From the NCBI RefSeq assembly GCF_902148845.1, contig NC_043746.1, forward strand, positions 5,026,653 through 5,090,652: 64,000 nt of DNA. The letters run 5' to 3'. This DNA comes from Salarias fasciatus (Eukaryota > Chordata > Actinopteri > Blenniiformes > Blenniidae). The position numbers and the translations under genes were made by a program. Positions 34,160 through 46,700 of the stretch are shown piece by piece (position 1 is the first letter of the stretch; each line of letters opens with the position of its first letter). The notes under the pieces are model-generated. The model made no database searches, was not told the DNA's origin, and saw only the letters and a list, made by a program, of their open reading frames with translations.

Positions 34160-35533
34160 TGTGTTAGTGAACCCTGAGAAGACCAAAAGCATGCCAGAAA
34201 GGCCTTCAGGGCCCATATAACCGGCGGCCATACCAGAGCCCAGATCCGAGCCCCAGACATCCATGCGCCGGTCCAGAAGAAGGCAGAGGAAAGCCCCAAC
34301 CAAGACCCCGCGGCGGCCCCGGGGCCCGGACCCCAGGTAGCTAAGACGGGCAGGAGCCGGCCCCCTCTGGGACTAGATGCCCGGGGCGGGCAGAGCCGCG
34401 AGCCCAGTGCCCAAGAGCCAACCCCCCCAACTCAGGCGGAGGGCCATGACCAGGAGAACCAGCCCACACAGGTGACTACCCGCCCCAGGCCAGTGCCCCC
34501 CCAGCGCTCCAGCCACGTACCCCGAGATCCAAGGCATCACAGCCCACTCCATCCCCCAGTCCACCCCGTCCTCCCCCACCTCACTACCCCCAGCCCCACC
34601 CAGCCCATCCTCCCCCCAACCACCCCCCCGACACACACACACACACACACAGACACACACACACACACACACACACAGCCAGTCAGCCAGTCAACCCTAA
34701 CCCAAACACACTCACATTCCCACCTCATCCATCCATCATGTCCTGTGGGAGACCCCCCCAGAAGGCAAGGGCACACCAAACCCCACATCTAGGCCCCCCC
34801 CCCCCCCCCCATAACCACCCCCCACCCCCCACCCCAACCCCCACCACTGCAGACAGATATGCACTCCCTGGAGCCAGCAGCTCCCCAACCCACAGCCGGT
34901 CCAAATCCCAGGCCTGTGGGTAAACAACAGCCCCCCCACCCCCCCCCACCAGAAGGGACCCAGAAACAGGGGTGTAGAAGACCCCATTGCCTTCTCCTCC
35001 CCCACTCATGAGTGTTGATGAAGTATATGTTGTTTGCGATTAAAATTGAGGGGCAGTAACCACACCGTGCCGCGAGCGAGGCCAAACGAGCAGTCCTATC
35101 TACCTGAACAGCCCCACCCCCGACACGGCGCGCCAAGTCCCCCAGATGTGTGTGTTGTATGTATTTGATCATGTTAGATGACTAAGTGCAATTAAGACTG
35201 AGAGGCGAGCCACCGAAGGGTGCAGTGATTGAGGCCACTTAGATGGCCCCCTCCACCACACCCTACCTGATAAGCCCGCCTCCCAAAGCCCTACGTGTGT
35301 GTGAATGAGAGCGGGGGGAGAGAGGAGAGAGAAGTCCGGGGATGACGTCTAGTGGGGAAGAGCCGCCACCCCCTCACCCCTGCCAGGACCAGGACGGTCA
35401 GGGACCATAGCCCAGAAGAAGAGCCCAGACCCAGGGCCCACCACCCCCAGGCCTACCCCCGACAGGGCACCACACTCTTTCCTCACATACACACCTATCC
35501 AATCGCCCACACATATACATCCACACATACATA

Positions 35534-35572
<39 letters not shown>

Positions 35573-35875
35573 GCACACACACCTCAGTCATATCCACAAC
35601 CCCCTAGCCCCTAACCCCCACAGCACCCCCACCCACCCCTCCCATCCACCCTATACCCTGGATTCTGGGGCAGCAACCAGACACCAGGGCGTACACCGAC
35701 CCAGGCCCGCAGCCGACCGGCCCCCCCAGCCAGGCGGACTCGACACCCTCATGGAAGGGGACAGCCCCCAGGCAACAGGACCCAGGGCCCCCAGCCACAC
35801 CCACCCCAGAACACCCCGGCCACCCGGACATGAGCTGGCACCCACTGATCCAGGCCCCCCGAGCCCCCGCCACTG
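34160..35875. repeat. C-rich, strand-asymmetric low-complexity repeat
   Basis: The plus strand is dominated by C and A with many CCC runs, including (AC)n at 34633-34678 and 35537-35571 and a C run near 34796-34810. The long open frames on both strands are proline/histidine-rich or glycine/valine-rich artefacts of the skew. Similar blocks recur in fish genomes, probably as part of a transposon's non-coding sequence. There is no host gene evidence. Confidence 0.6.
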
Positions 35876-36225
35876 TTGAAGAAAGATGCCATGGTTTTTG
35901 CCACTGTTTGGGAAAGACGCCACAGTTTGTGGGAGATGCCACGGCTAGTGTCACGGCTTATGTGACTGTTAGGAAACATGCCACAGTTTATGCCACTGTC
36001 TAAGGAAGATGCTACAGTTAATGCTAGTACCTGCACCCCTCTTTGGGCTAGATGCCACGGTTTATGTTTAGGGGATACTGGCTGGTACCTTTCTAGCAAT
36101 GGCTTTTCCGGTGGCCTCTTTATGCCGCTGTCTGGGGGAGATGCCAAAATTAATGCCAGTACTTTTACTGCTGTTTGGCCAAGATGTTATGGTTAATGTC
36201 ACTCTTTGGGGGATATGCCACTACT
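35876..36225. repeat. Degenerate minisatellite (GATGCCACRGTTTATG unit)
   Basis: At least eight diverged copies of a motif close to GATGCCACGGTTTATGCCAC, many followed by TGTTTGGG. Spacing varies from about 19 to 43 bp. It directly abuts the C-rich block. Confidence 0.7.
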
Positions 36226-38628
36226 TATCTGGATGGATTTGTGGCCGATTCTGTGGTCTGTCCGATGACTGTTTTAAACTGAATGAGCTAGTGGTCGTTG
36301 TCTCTAGGGGCACTAAAGAGACTGGTTATTTGAGGCAAGAAACTGCTGCCAAATGCTGGCAGACTGGAGTAGTGTGAAACAAATCCATCTTCAGTTCTTT
36401 TGTATTTTTTATTTCCATTTGGGTGGATTGTGCCCCAAAAATATATTTATTAAAACTACTTGAAACATAACTTGTTGTCTGCATGCTTTCTTGATTACAG
36501 CATTTACCAGGCATGGGTTGCAACTGCCACAAAGATACAACAGCCGATGTTGCTTTTTGAGAAAGATTGCTAGGGATGTAAACATGATACATGAATACAG
36601 GCATAAAAACAATTGTGCTACAATTTTGAGGAGTCTGACTGTACCGTTATGGACTGTACTGTCTTGTACTGTTTATATTTCAGTTATCATGCACTTTCCC
36701 TCAGGTTTTGGAGGTAACATGTTGCCATAATATGCTTCTTGTAGAAATCACAGATCCGAACATCTCGCAATGTTAATACATTAAACCAATCAGCCTTGGA
36801 ATCAGCCTTCTGGTTCTTCTGGTATATTGCAGAAAGAAAAATGTTTTAAGTGGTTATTAGCCTGCTCTTAAAAAGTGCTTGAGAACACAACATGCTAGAT
36901 TTTTTTAAAAAAAACCTGGAAAAAGGACTATAAAATCCAGACTAATTAAAGTGATGCATCTTTACAATAATACCAGATCCACACGTGCAAACTGTTTAAC
37001 ATTGTGTACTGCACAACCATCATGGATACAACCTGAACAATACCTATCCTAACTAACATTTGCTGCCATCTGCTGGTCTCCTGGGTTTTGCAGGGAATTA
37101 CGTACTTACCAATTTAAACCATAACTGAATAATGGCAACAATAAAACAATAACTACGATACCACAAAAAGGAAGACTACAAAAGGTATTATTTTCAAGAG
37201 TTGTATCTTTTAAATTCTGGAAAATAGTTGCCACATCATGTAGGCCTACATCGACAACTGTATTTTTGCTGGATTGACGCTTCAAAGAGCACATGTCAAC
37301 CCAGCAGGGTTTTTTTTTTCTTTTGGCAACCTAACAGGTCATCAAATTGGTCATCACAGAGATCACATCAGCCACGCAGAATTTGAAGAGAGAAAAGCAA
37401 AATGTGGTGTTCATTTTACAAGCTCTCCATGACACACTGGCTACTGGCAAGGCCTTGGTAGGTAATTACGTTTTGCCATATGATTTTGCTAAAGGAAATG
37501 TCACCTTTTTCTGAGTAAAATGATAGTTAAATAGGACACAAATTTCAACCGCACTTGAAGCGAGCAAATCCTTCCCCACCCCACTTAAGTTACTACAAGG
37601 TAGTTCTGGTTTTGCCGGTACTTTCTTAGGCAAATACTCCAAATTTCTCCATGTAAATCCCATACAGTATCCTTATTATGAGTAGGGATATGGAAGGGCT
37701 TGGCAATTCCTAGGTTATAGTACAACACTGCTGAACAGCGGGCCACAGGAATGTCTAGTTCCAGTTTGGTCCCAAAATCTAGCAAGGTTTTTTTGTAGGC
37801 CCTACTACCAGGGCTACTGCTGGTTTATTTGTCTGACCTACTACCGAGCTTGAAGTGTTCACCAAGCAAAGCAGATCCAATGCGAATATTTGTTGTTTTA
37901 ACAACACAATGTTAGCAATGTAAATGTTTACAGTCAAATAATTTTTTAACACATTACACTAACAAACATTTAAATAATTGATTAAAAAATGCCTCCCCAC
38001 ATTTACAGCTACTTTTACATTGCTATGCAAGATAAGTGCTATTCAATTACTGTCATTTCTTGTTGATCATTCTCTTCAGTATTTCCACAAAGTTCTGAGT
38101 TGGTGACAAACACCAAATGGAAGGTGAGAAGTACTTTCACAAGTACCTAAAAGAACTTCCACCTTGACGGTGGAAGTCAAGGTGGAACGTGATGTTATAA
38201 CTAACACTGTTACTGTTCTTCACAGGCTCTTGCCAGATGTTCTGCAACACACAGTCATTGTTGGGCTGTGTTGGTTCGCAGTACATATTCTGCACAGGAA
38301 AAGAACTAGCTAACCAAAGTCATGTTATTAAAAAGCATCTTAAGGATGCTGTTTATTTTAATATAAACACTGAAGGTATGTAATATAGACAAAGTACAGA
38401 AAGGCACATCTGCAACATTTTCTTTTTAAGAAAGTAAAGAATTATTTTTGCCGATCTGTAGTTTTTTTTTTGTTGTCGTTTGTTTTTTTCAAACAAATTT
38501 GTGGTGGTCTGGTTCTGCAAAGACAGCAAATGGAATTCAAGAAGCCATTACCACTGCCCACACTGCAAATTTAGAGCCTTAAGTGCTCAGCAGTGTTAAA
38601 AAAAAAAAAAACACCTAAAATCAAAACA
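36226..38628. other. AT-rich intergenic stretch, no gene recognised
   Basis: Only short frames. No set of splice-flanked segments gives a recognisable protein. Poly-A near 38600 marks the approach to the LTR. Confidence 0.4.
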
Positions 38629-38990
38629 TGTCAGGATTCTGTTCAGGTGGGCAGTGGGCAACCTCACTCTCCCTGGGTCCATCTGATTGCTAATTGCCTT
38701 CCCGTTTGGACTGCCACCTGCCTGCCTCTACTGACCGCTCCCAGCCACCTGCTCCTTGCCAGGTCGTTATCTTTTCCAGACTCCTGTGCTGCTGCAGAAG
38801 GACTTTCCTGCGCTACCAAGCTCTGTCAGGGATATTTTCACGCCTTGCTTCGACCTCACCTCGAGCTAACCTGCGACGCTGCTGCCAGGCTGCAGCCCTC
38901 TTGGGTCTCCCCTGTACTCAAACCTGTGCAAACATCAACCCTGGTTCTGGTCTCTCTGCATCTGGGTCTAACGACACACCGATCATGACA
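38629..38990. mobile_element. Solo LTR (fossil)
   Basis: A 362-bp unit beginning TGTCAGGATTC and ending ATCATGACA, so TG...CA with a short terminal inverted repeat. It is flanked on both sides by AAACA (38624-38628 and 38991-38995), a 5-bp target duplication. No internal region or second LTR is nearby, so it is a remnant left by LTR-LTR recombination. The family is not determined. The intact duplication suggests a fairly recent insertion. Confidence 0.75.
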
Positions 38991-38995
38991 AAACA

Positions 38996-40085
38996 TGGTA
39001 AGTGGTCTACAGAGTGACAGACAAACATGGAGGGCTCATCTAGGCTATATCTTGCAATCAACAGTTCTTGTGTTTTTATCTAGTGTTTATTTGGTAATTT
39101 GTCAACCTATGACACATCTGGATTTCAATGGGGGGCAATTTATTCTGATTCTGATCTTCTAGTGACAGGCAGCACAGCAGTAGGTGTTTCAGAACGGGTA
39201 TCATTCCATTAGTGAGAGGTGGTTGTTAGTGGGGACGGCACAGTTCTGACTGAAATGCTATTGAAATTATTACAGAAATCTGCATTAACTGAAAACTGTT
39301 CCCTAAGCATAAAACTTAATGACAATGTCAATAATCATGTCCTTATGTTTCTTATTAATTTCACAATATCCGTCTCTTGCAGGCATTGAATCACACACAA
39401 GACGAGGTAATATGCTCCTTGTTATTTTCCCTCCAGTGTAGTTCTTCCTGTTTAGATTCTGTAAATTTAAATTGCATTTCTGTGCAACAGTATCTTGCAA
39501 ATAAGGTGAAAGCTATGATGAGCATTCATAAGTTAATGAGGAAATCATATGCCTTTCTATATTCTGTGTCAGTCCATTAATTTAAATTGAGAATATCTAC
39601 AGTAAGACTGTAAAGTGTGAGGTTTGCTATGTCAGTGCTGTCTTTCACATCTGAGGAGCTGTCAAAGCATAGCACTAAATAGAATAAAACATTTTCTCCC
39701 ACAGGAGGATCACTGTGCTCCTTTATTGACATTGTCGTATAACATCTTAAAAGACATATGATACATTTCAGTTTGTGACCGGACTGCTATGTATAAAACT
39801 CAGATTGTCACACTTTATCGCATACAAGCGACTGTCTTATTCAATTTACTGTTATAACGATGGCAGGTTTTTAAGAATTGATACACATTTCCCTTGCAAT
39901 TGATGGGTCATTACTTGACAAAACATGGTTGTCAAAAAGTGCAGTTGTCATTTTGCAGCAAATGTCAGGTAGATTCTGTATCACTCTGTGCTATAATCCT
40001 GAGTTTCAGAACCAACAAATGTCCAATCTGTGACGGTACTTTACAGTTTGACTGAAATTGCTGTTTTTTTCTTTTTGTTTTGCAG
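38996..40085. other. Intergenic or intronic stretch, no gene recognised
   Basis: AT-rich. A splice-acceptor-like 'ttttgcag' at 40078-40085 precedes the zinc-finger-like segment that follows. No earlier exon could be assigned. Confidence 0.35.
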
Positions 40086-40091
40086 AAAAAG

Positions 40092-41180
40092 GCAAGCACT
40101 ATGAGCAAAAGAGTTGACAACAATACAGAGGAGTCAACAGACTCCACAGTAAAATCAAAGTCAGAAGGCCTCAGTTGTCCCCACTGCACAGCAGAGAGAG
40201 ATGCATGAACTGGACACTACACCCATGCTGTGTGTAGATGTCAAGAATGGGATTTATGTCACCCCCGAGTTCAACCATAGCCCAGTATTCTCCATTAATG
40301 TCATGACCTCGACCACATTTCAAAAAAACTGACTGAAGTTGAGAAAAGCAGAAAATTCATGCCCATCACATCTTCCTCTGGAAATCCAGGAAAAGAATGT
40401 TTTCACCTCCAAAGAACAGCAAGTGCAAAGTCATATGCGAGGCCTGCAGTCCTCACAGCTGCATCATTAGAGGACATGAAAAATAAAGGCATAATGTCCT
40501 CCGGATGGGCTGACAGATGTGCTGAGCTCAACACTGCTGCTGTTAATTCGGGAATGGACAATGTTTTTCCTGTCATGTTTGAAAACATGGAAAAACCCCC
40601 AAAAGTGGCACTTTTTCTCTGTGTTCACAAATGAAATGGACAACTGGTGTCCATTTGGGCGGACAAGAGTTACACTTGATGCAGTGGCAGGGCAGTGGAA
40701 CTGTGCAGTGTCTGTTTTGTAGGTTTATAAAAAGTCTTTTTTCTTTTGTAAATTACTGTATAGGCTGCCTAAATGAAGTCCAACATTTAAAGGTTACTGT
40801 GGAGGCCCTGACCCTGAATCAGTGCAGGACTCTGCGTCTGAACCAAATCTGAATGCTGAGGTTAGACAAAAGGATTTGTTAACATGTGAGATCTACAATG
40901 GTAATAACAGACACGTTATGGTTGCAACGAAATGTATTTTTATGCAGGAATTCCCACCTATAGATGAAGATCTCTTCAAGGTTGAAAATAAAGAAAGCAA
41001 GCTGCGAAAGGAAGAAGCAAAAGACACAGACTCCAACAGCCAGTGTATGGCCTGGAAAATAAAGTCATGCTTGTTCCAGCGAGCAACTGGGACAACTGGG
41101 TGTATCAGACACAAATGAGAATGTATCTGTGCTTTCTTTATGTAGCCCATCGTACAGAAAAGCATTGGCAAGGTTATTTT
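40092..41180 (+). pseudogene. KDZ/Zisupton-like coding segment, copy A, decayed
   Basis: Translating in shifting frames gives TEESTDSTVKSKSEGLSCPH (start of a C2H2 finger), NPGKECFHLQRTASAK, TAASLEDMKNKGIMSSGWAD, MDNVFPVMFENME and FGRTRVTLDAVAGQWNC. The last part resembles the region before the SWIM-like Cys cluster of Zisupton/HMGXB3-type proteins as I remember them. Several frame breaks and stops are present. It is a near-copy of 42602-43527 but has about 190 bp extra between 40735 and 40945. I do not know whether this was a DNA transposon or a gene; the transposon reading is an inference. Confidence 0.45.
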
Positions 41181-41323
41181 TTTATAATTTCTGATTGAAT
41201 GAATGAATGAATACATTTATTTCGAGGCACAGGAAAAACAACACAAAATAAATATACTGTACAATACTTGACACAAAATTCCCCACACTGGGCAGGAAAA
41301 AAAAACACGATTGTACAGAAGTA

Positions 41324-41324
<1 letters not shown>

Positions 41325-41370
<46 letters not shown>
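41325..41370. repeat. (AT)n microsatellite
   Basis: About 22 AT units; a second, shorter run lies at about 41548-41577. Confidence 0.9.
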
Positions 41371-41372
<2 letters not shown>

Positions 41373-41544
41373 ATTAAAAAGAAATTAATAAAAAGAACTA
41401 ATCAAAAAAATTACAATTAGGAACTAAACATATGTTGCATTCAATTTGATGCCTCGAAAAGGAGTGGGATGAAGTCAACGTATTAACTCCCATCCCTTGT
41501 CATCCTAAACATCTTTAGGTTGCCAGAATTAATTAAGTGCATTT

Positions 41545-41584
<40 letters not shown>

Positions 41585-42600
41585 CTATTACTATTATCAA
41601 TACCACTGCTCTTACCACATCATCAACACATATCAACATATATTGCGCTATCACTAGTACTTACTATGAATGGTGCTGATAGTTATATTCATCTTCCATT
41701 TAAGTGTTAGTTTTGTTAGTACACGATGTATCTTCAAGGGCCAAGGTGTTATGTGGACCCTCTGCCAGAGGGGTCAGTCCTCAGGCAACAGGACCACCCT
41801 TTGCAAAGTGTCCTGTACTATGCATTAAAAAGACAAGAATTGGGAGTCTACTGCTAGACGGTGGTGACTTCCCAGCAGTAGAGCCCCCCTCGCCTGCCGT
41901 ATACTAAAGATTTGTTGAGTGTAATATTTATTATGTATCTGTTTAAGATTAGCACCATTATCACTTACTGTATCGATTTTTGTGCTGGCAAAGTAAATAT
42001 AACATGTTATACATTGATACATATAACACAATATCAAGGTATTGTGCATGATTAAGATATAATAGTAGTTGTAGTAATAGTAATATCAAAGTGTCATATA
42101 TGCTGATGATATAATTATAGTAACAATTGTAGCAGAGTAGTAGTAGTAATAATAATAATAATACCACCAATATATAACTATCAGTTGATTATCATTGACC
42201 AGTAATCTAGTAAAATAGTCTTATATAATACATATAACATTATAGTTTGGTGGTACCACATAACATCTTAGTAACTGCGTTATAAGCTATGGCATCTTGA
42301 TAATAATGATAATACATACTTCCTATTATTGGCTTCTATATTTAATGATTGAGAACAACATTTATGAATCAGCCCAACACAAAACCTCTGTATCGTGACA
42401 ATACCATATTTTTAAATCTGGATTTCAACAGATGAATATTTGGAAATTGAGTTCTGGTCCCAGTTGATTTCAAACTGTAACTCCACATACAGACACACAG
42501 ACGCTCTTTCTAGTGGTTCACACTGCTTTAATCTTAAAGTTACCACACCCCCTGGAGAGTCACCAGCAGTGTATTTTTACTAGAAGCACTTGTAAGGACG
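41371..42600. other. AT-rich spacer between the two duplicated segments
   Basis: It contains an (AT)n run and a TAG/TAA-rich stretch near 42060-42170. No coding segment was recognised. Confidence 0.4.
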
Positions 42601-42601
42601 A

Positions 42602-43527
42602 GCAAGCACTAAGAACAAAAAAGTTGACAATACAGAGGAGTCAACAGACTCCACAGTAAAATCAAAGTCAGAAGGCCTCAGTTGTCTCCACTGCACAGCT
42701 GTTCTAAGCGCCCAGAAAAAACTCAGTCGCCACATCAGAGAGGTACATGAACTAGACACTACACCCATGCTGTGTGTAGATGTCAAGAATGGGATTTATG
42801 TCACCCCAGAGTTCAGTATTCCCCATTCACGTCACAAAATCAACCACATTTCAAAAAATTGAATGTGAAGTTGAGAAAAGCAGAAAATTCATGCACATCA
42901 CATCTTCCTCTGGAAATCCAGGAAAAGAATGTTTTCACCTCCAAAGAACAGCAAGTGCAAAGTAATATGTGAGGCCTGCAGTCCTCACAGCTGCATCATT
43001 AGAGGACATGAAAAATAAAGGCATAATGTCCTCTGGATGGGCTGACAGATGTGCTGAGCTCAGCACTGCTGCTGTTAATTCGGGAATGGACAATGTTTTT
43101 CCTGTCATGTTTGGAAACATGGAAAACCCCCAAAGGTGGCACTTTTTCTCTGTGTTCACAAATGAAATGGACAGCTGGTGTCCATTTGGGCGGACAAGAG
43201 TTACACTTGATGCAGTGGCAGGGCAGTGGAACTGTGCAGTGTCTGTTTTGTAGGTTTATAAAAGTCATATTTTTTTGTTTTGTTTTTGTTTTGTTTTGAA
43301 TTCCCACTTACAGAGGAAGATCTCTTCAAGGTTGAAAGAAAGTGAGCTGCGAAAGGAGGAAGCAAAAGACACAGACTCCAACAGCCAGTGTATGGCCTGG
43401 AAAATAAAGTCATGCTTGTTCCAGCGAGCAACTGGGACAACTGGGTGTATCAGACACAAATGAGAATGTATCTGTGCTTTCTTTATGTAGCCCATCATAC
43501 AGAAAAGCATTGGCAAGGTTATTTTTT
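42602..43527 (+). pseudogene. KDZ/Zisupton-like coding segment, copy B, decayed
   Basis: Close copy of the segment at 40092-41180. It preserves the full C2H2-type finger missing from copy A (CLHCTAVLSAQKKLSRHIRE, with H at the expected spacing), then DTTPMLCVDVKNGIYVTPEF, GKECFHLQRTASAK, SSGWADRCAELSTAAVNSGM and FGRTRVTLDAVAGQWNC. It retains fewer breaks in the first half but is still not open throughout. The downstream part (43305-43460) repeats the acidic EEDLFKV...SELRKEEAKDTD segment. Family assignment is tentative, as for copy A. Confidence 0.45.
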
Positions 43528-44088
43528 AGAATTTATGAAGACATGTAAGAATATCTTTTTAAATATTTGAAATGGACAAAACTGATTTATTAATGTGGAC
43601 TGTTGGTAAAGCTTCTCCGCGACCACATGGGTGCAGTGCACAGTTTGTAAAAACTGGCTTCACTTTGTGCTGGTGTGGGGGCGACTGGACATCCAAAGAT
43701 TTCTTTTGTGGATGCACCCTTTCACATGATATGCAAGTAGTGTGTCATGTCAAAACAAAGGCTGCCAATGACATCAACTTGATAACTGTATGAGTCTGAC
43801 AAAGAACATTTGAGAGAAATGTAATATAATATGTCCAGTCCTTTGCGGTTCATTTACATTAAATATCAAATAATACATTTTGGTCCAACTTGCTTTGTGT
43901 GAAACAGACGCCTCACAAAGTCTGTTGAGGCAGATGAAATTCTGTCTGACGGAGAGATGGGGTAATGGCATTTTACATTTTAAATTTGCTCACGTGAGAT
44001 GTCTCGTACATGCCAATTGTCAGTTGTACGTACCATTCTGGGCGGTTATAAAATCATCTAACTGAAAATACACATCTGGCATTACAAG

Positions 44089-45732
44089 ATCTGGAGAGAG
44101 ACCTGAGGAGTGGGAAAGTTCTCTCCAACAGAACGTATTTGTGGAAACACAGGGGGTTCGATCCATCTCTGAAAAACCTTTACAGTGACCATTTCACTGT
44201 ATTCAACAACAAGAGTGTATGTAATATTAACTTTTAGTTTTAATATCAGTCATCTTTTGATTTTGTAATGGCAACAAACAAGGAAATATGTTAATGAATT
44301 TAAATATAAGGTATATTTGTTATTGTAATCTATATTTATCCCATTGTTATGTATGTCATAGAAACTCGATGACAAGATGTCACACGCAAAAGTTATGTAA
44401 ACTCAGTAAGAAAAGGCAGTTTCTTCACAGACCATTCGTGACTTGTATGTCTGTTTACTAGTTACTCCAGACAGCACAGATCATCCAGCGCTTGGAAAAA
44501 TTGTCCTCCATGTCTGGAACAGACAAGCAGCTGTTTGTTCCAGAGGTGAGATAACGAGGATACGCAAAAAATAAGTTGCGCCTAAAAGACTTTAGTAACA
44601 ACTAAAGAATCTAAATTTACAGCAAAAATTAGTGAGTGATGTATGACATATGCATCTGAGACCTGTGAGTGTTAAGTCCCCTTGGTTCATGGTAACAACT
44701 TGCTAGGAATCAGTTTGGACGGGTAACTAAACTTTTTTTTTTTTTTTAGATTTTGATTCAGTGGTTGCAAACCTCTGCTTCTGAAGAGCAAGGAAAAGAC
44801 CAGGTACACAACACTGGAACGCTTTGTGGGTGTATTTGCCAATGTGTGACATTAACAAATGCATGCAGCCAGTTTTGGCATAGTGGTTTTGCACCAGTCA
44901 ATTAAATCCTTTTCTATTACTTTCAGAGATGAAGCGACAGAGGAAACAGGGGAAAATACAGAAAATGCAGAACCGGTGAGAAAGTATTGCATTTGTGCAC
45001 CAAACAAAAAACTTCATATCTACTTCTCAGAAAATAAAGTATGTGATAATATGTACTTGAAACTTTCTGCTCTGTGTTACTTGAAACTTATACAGAGACC
45101 CGAAGCAAAACCATTCAGCTTCTCCTGAGGGATCCTGAAAATACCAAAACAAAAAAATAAAAAATACAAAATCTTTAACATTGATCATATCAATCCCATA
45201 AAGTTTTTCACATTAGATGTATGTTCCATAATATTAAAATAAAATACTTTGCTACGTGGTAAGAGGCAGATTTTATATGCTGCCAGTATGCATTCAATGG
45301 GACAAATAGAATAGACAGTTGTAATATGTACCAGGTGTGTTCTGTTTAAGAGTGTATAGTAAATGCTCTGTAACTTTAAGAACTTTGAACAGTGTATATG
45401 CAAAATACCTTGATTATACCAGATTTTATATGCTGCCAGTATGCATTAACTGGGACAAATAACTTTAAGAACTGTGAACTATGTATATTAAAATTACCTT
45501 GATGAGGTTCTCTCTACTGCAGGGAACAGTGTTTTTAAAGCATGCCATAGCTGCAGCTGGCTGGTGCAAAAAGTCTAAATTTGGGGGAGCTTTGAAGCTG
45601 CTAGATGTCCTTTCAATGGACGAAGATGAACAAATGGAACTCCTCAATGAACTGCTGAGCTGGGAGGACGAACCCGATGAGTCCTCTCCGATGGAAATGC
45701 TGTCATTTGTTTTTGAAACACAGGACGGCTAG
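44089..45732 (+). CDS. Exon-like segments of an unrecognised gene or transposase
   Basis: Five segments look like exons with plausible splice sites. 44089-44216 reads LERDLRSGKVLSNRTYLWKH and then HFTVFNNKS. 44462-44545 reads TAQIIQRLEKLSSMSGTDKQ. 44750-44803 reads ILIQWLQTSASEEQGKDQ. 44927-44975 is acidic, DEATEETGENTENAEP. 45523-45732 is a terminal segment with KHAIAAAGWCKKSKFGGALK and a DEDEQMELLNELLSWEDEP tail, ending in TAG. The first three and the last are mutually in phase; the fourth needs a one-base shift, so the locus may be decayed. I do not recognise the protein. It follows the KDZ-like segments on the same strand and may be the 3' part of the same unit. Confidence 0.4.
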
Positions 45733-45808
45733 GACAAGCTCATGGAAGAAATTGTCAACAAAAAAATTAAAATATTTCCCAGGATTGAGGAGGTTATGGA
45801 CCTGAGTG

Positions 45809-45830
45809 AAAAAAAAAAAAAAAAAAAATT
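45809..45830. repeat. poly-A tract
   Basis: An A-run just downstream of the terminal exon-like segment. It could be a homopolymer expansion or a retro-insertion tail. Confidence 0.7.
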
Positions 45831-46700
45831 AACCCCCCCCAACCAGTAGCAACAGTCCAGGCAGTTAGTTTGAGGTCGTGTGGTGTAATGGAGTACTGTA
45901 CTCATCCAAGTTGGTGGGTGGAGAGGAGGAGTGCAGGACGGAGTTGACGCAGGTGGATGGTGAAGTCCCACAGGTGGACAGGTGTGATCCAGTTGTCCAG
46001 CGCCGTTGGGGTTCACTATCTGGAGCACTGTGTTCTCTTGCATGGACAGCAGTGCAGATCCCAACACCAGGGCCAGCTGGGCTGCATGGCTGCTCAGTCG
46101 CTGCTCATGTGTCCAGTGAGCTGCTGCTGTTGTCCGGAGGTCCTCAACTCAACAGTGTGTCTGTGTTCTAATTATCTGTCCCACAATCTGCAGACATGCG
46201 GTAAATCACTCTTTTATGCCCGCTGTTTCTCCGACTGCTTGGACAAGCGTTTCCAACCTGCTCTGTCCTCCCTGCTGGTCTGTCTCTCTCCTCACACACA
46301 CACCATGCCAGGCAGGTGCAGCGATCAGAGCTGCAGTCACACCTGCAGAAATCAACCTGGAGCTGCTCTCACACCTCTCTCTCACACAACTCTGCAGGAA
46401 AATCGCTCAAAAATAACATTCCTTTAATTAAATGAATACATTTAAACATTTTACACAGTCATGTTTTCAAACACATTGTAAGAAACTGAAAATGCGTATT
46501 CAAAATATTCATTTTTCTTTCTAACCTATTTATTCACATATTTGGATATTTATTAATATTCCACACTGGGCTACACAAGAGAGAACTTTAATAAAGGGAT
46601 ATAAAAGAAGGGTGGATGGTTCTGGAAGTAATATTTGGACATGTAGGGATTCCTTGAGGCTGCAGTTCCTCGCTTCGCCACAGGAGGGCAGCACGGCGCA
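45831..46700. other. Intergenic, no gene recognised
   Basis: One short segment (46311-46416, ending LTQLCRKIAQK) looks coding-like, but no family or partner exon was found. Confidence 0.35.

Noticed and set aside
35352-35879. A 175-codon Pro/His/Thr-rich open frame
   Set aside because: It lies wholly in the C-rich repeat, includes a CA microsatellite, has open frames on the opposite strand too, and resembles no family.
38593-38988. A 131-codon open frame
   Set aside because: It lies inside the solo LTR and has no protein similarity that I recognise.
46216-46416. A coding-like segment ending LTQLCRKIAQK
   Set aside because: It reads like an exon but has no convincing donor/acceptor partner and no recognised family, so it is not called as a gene.
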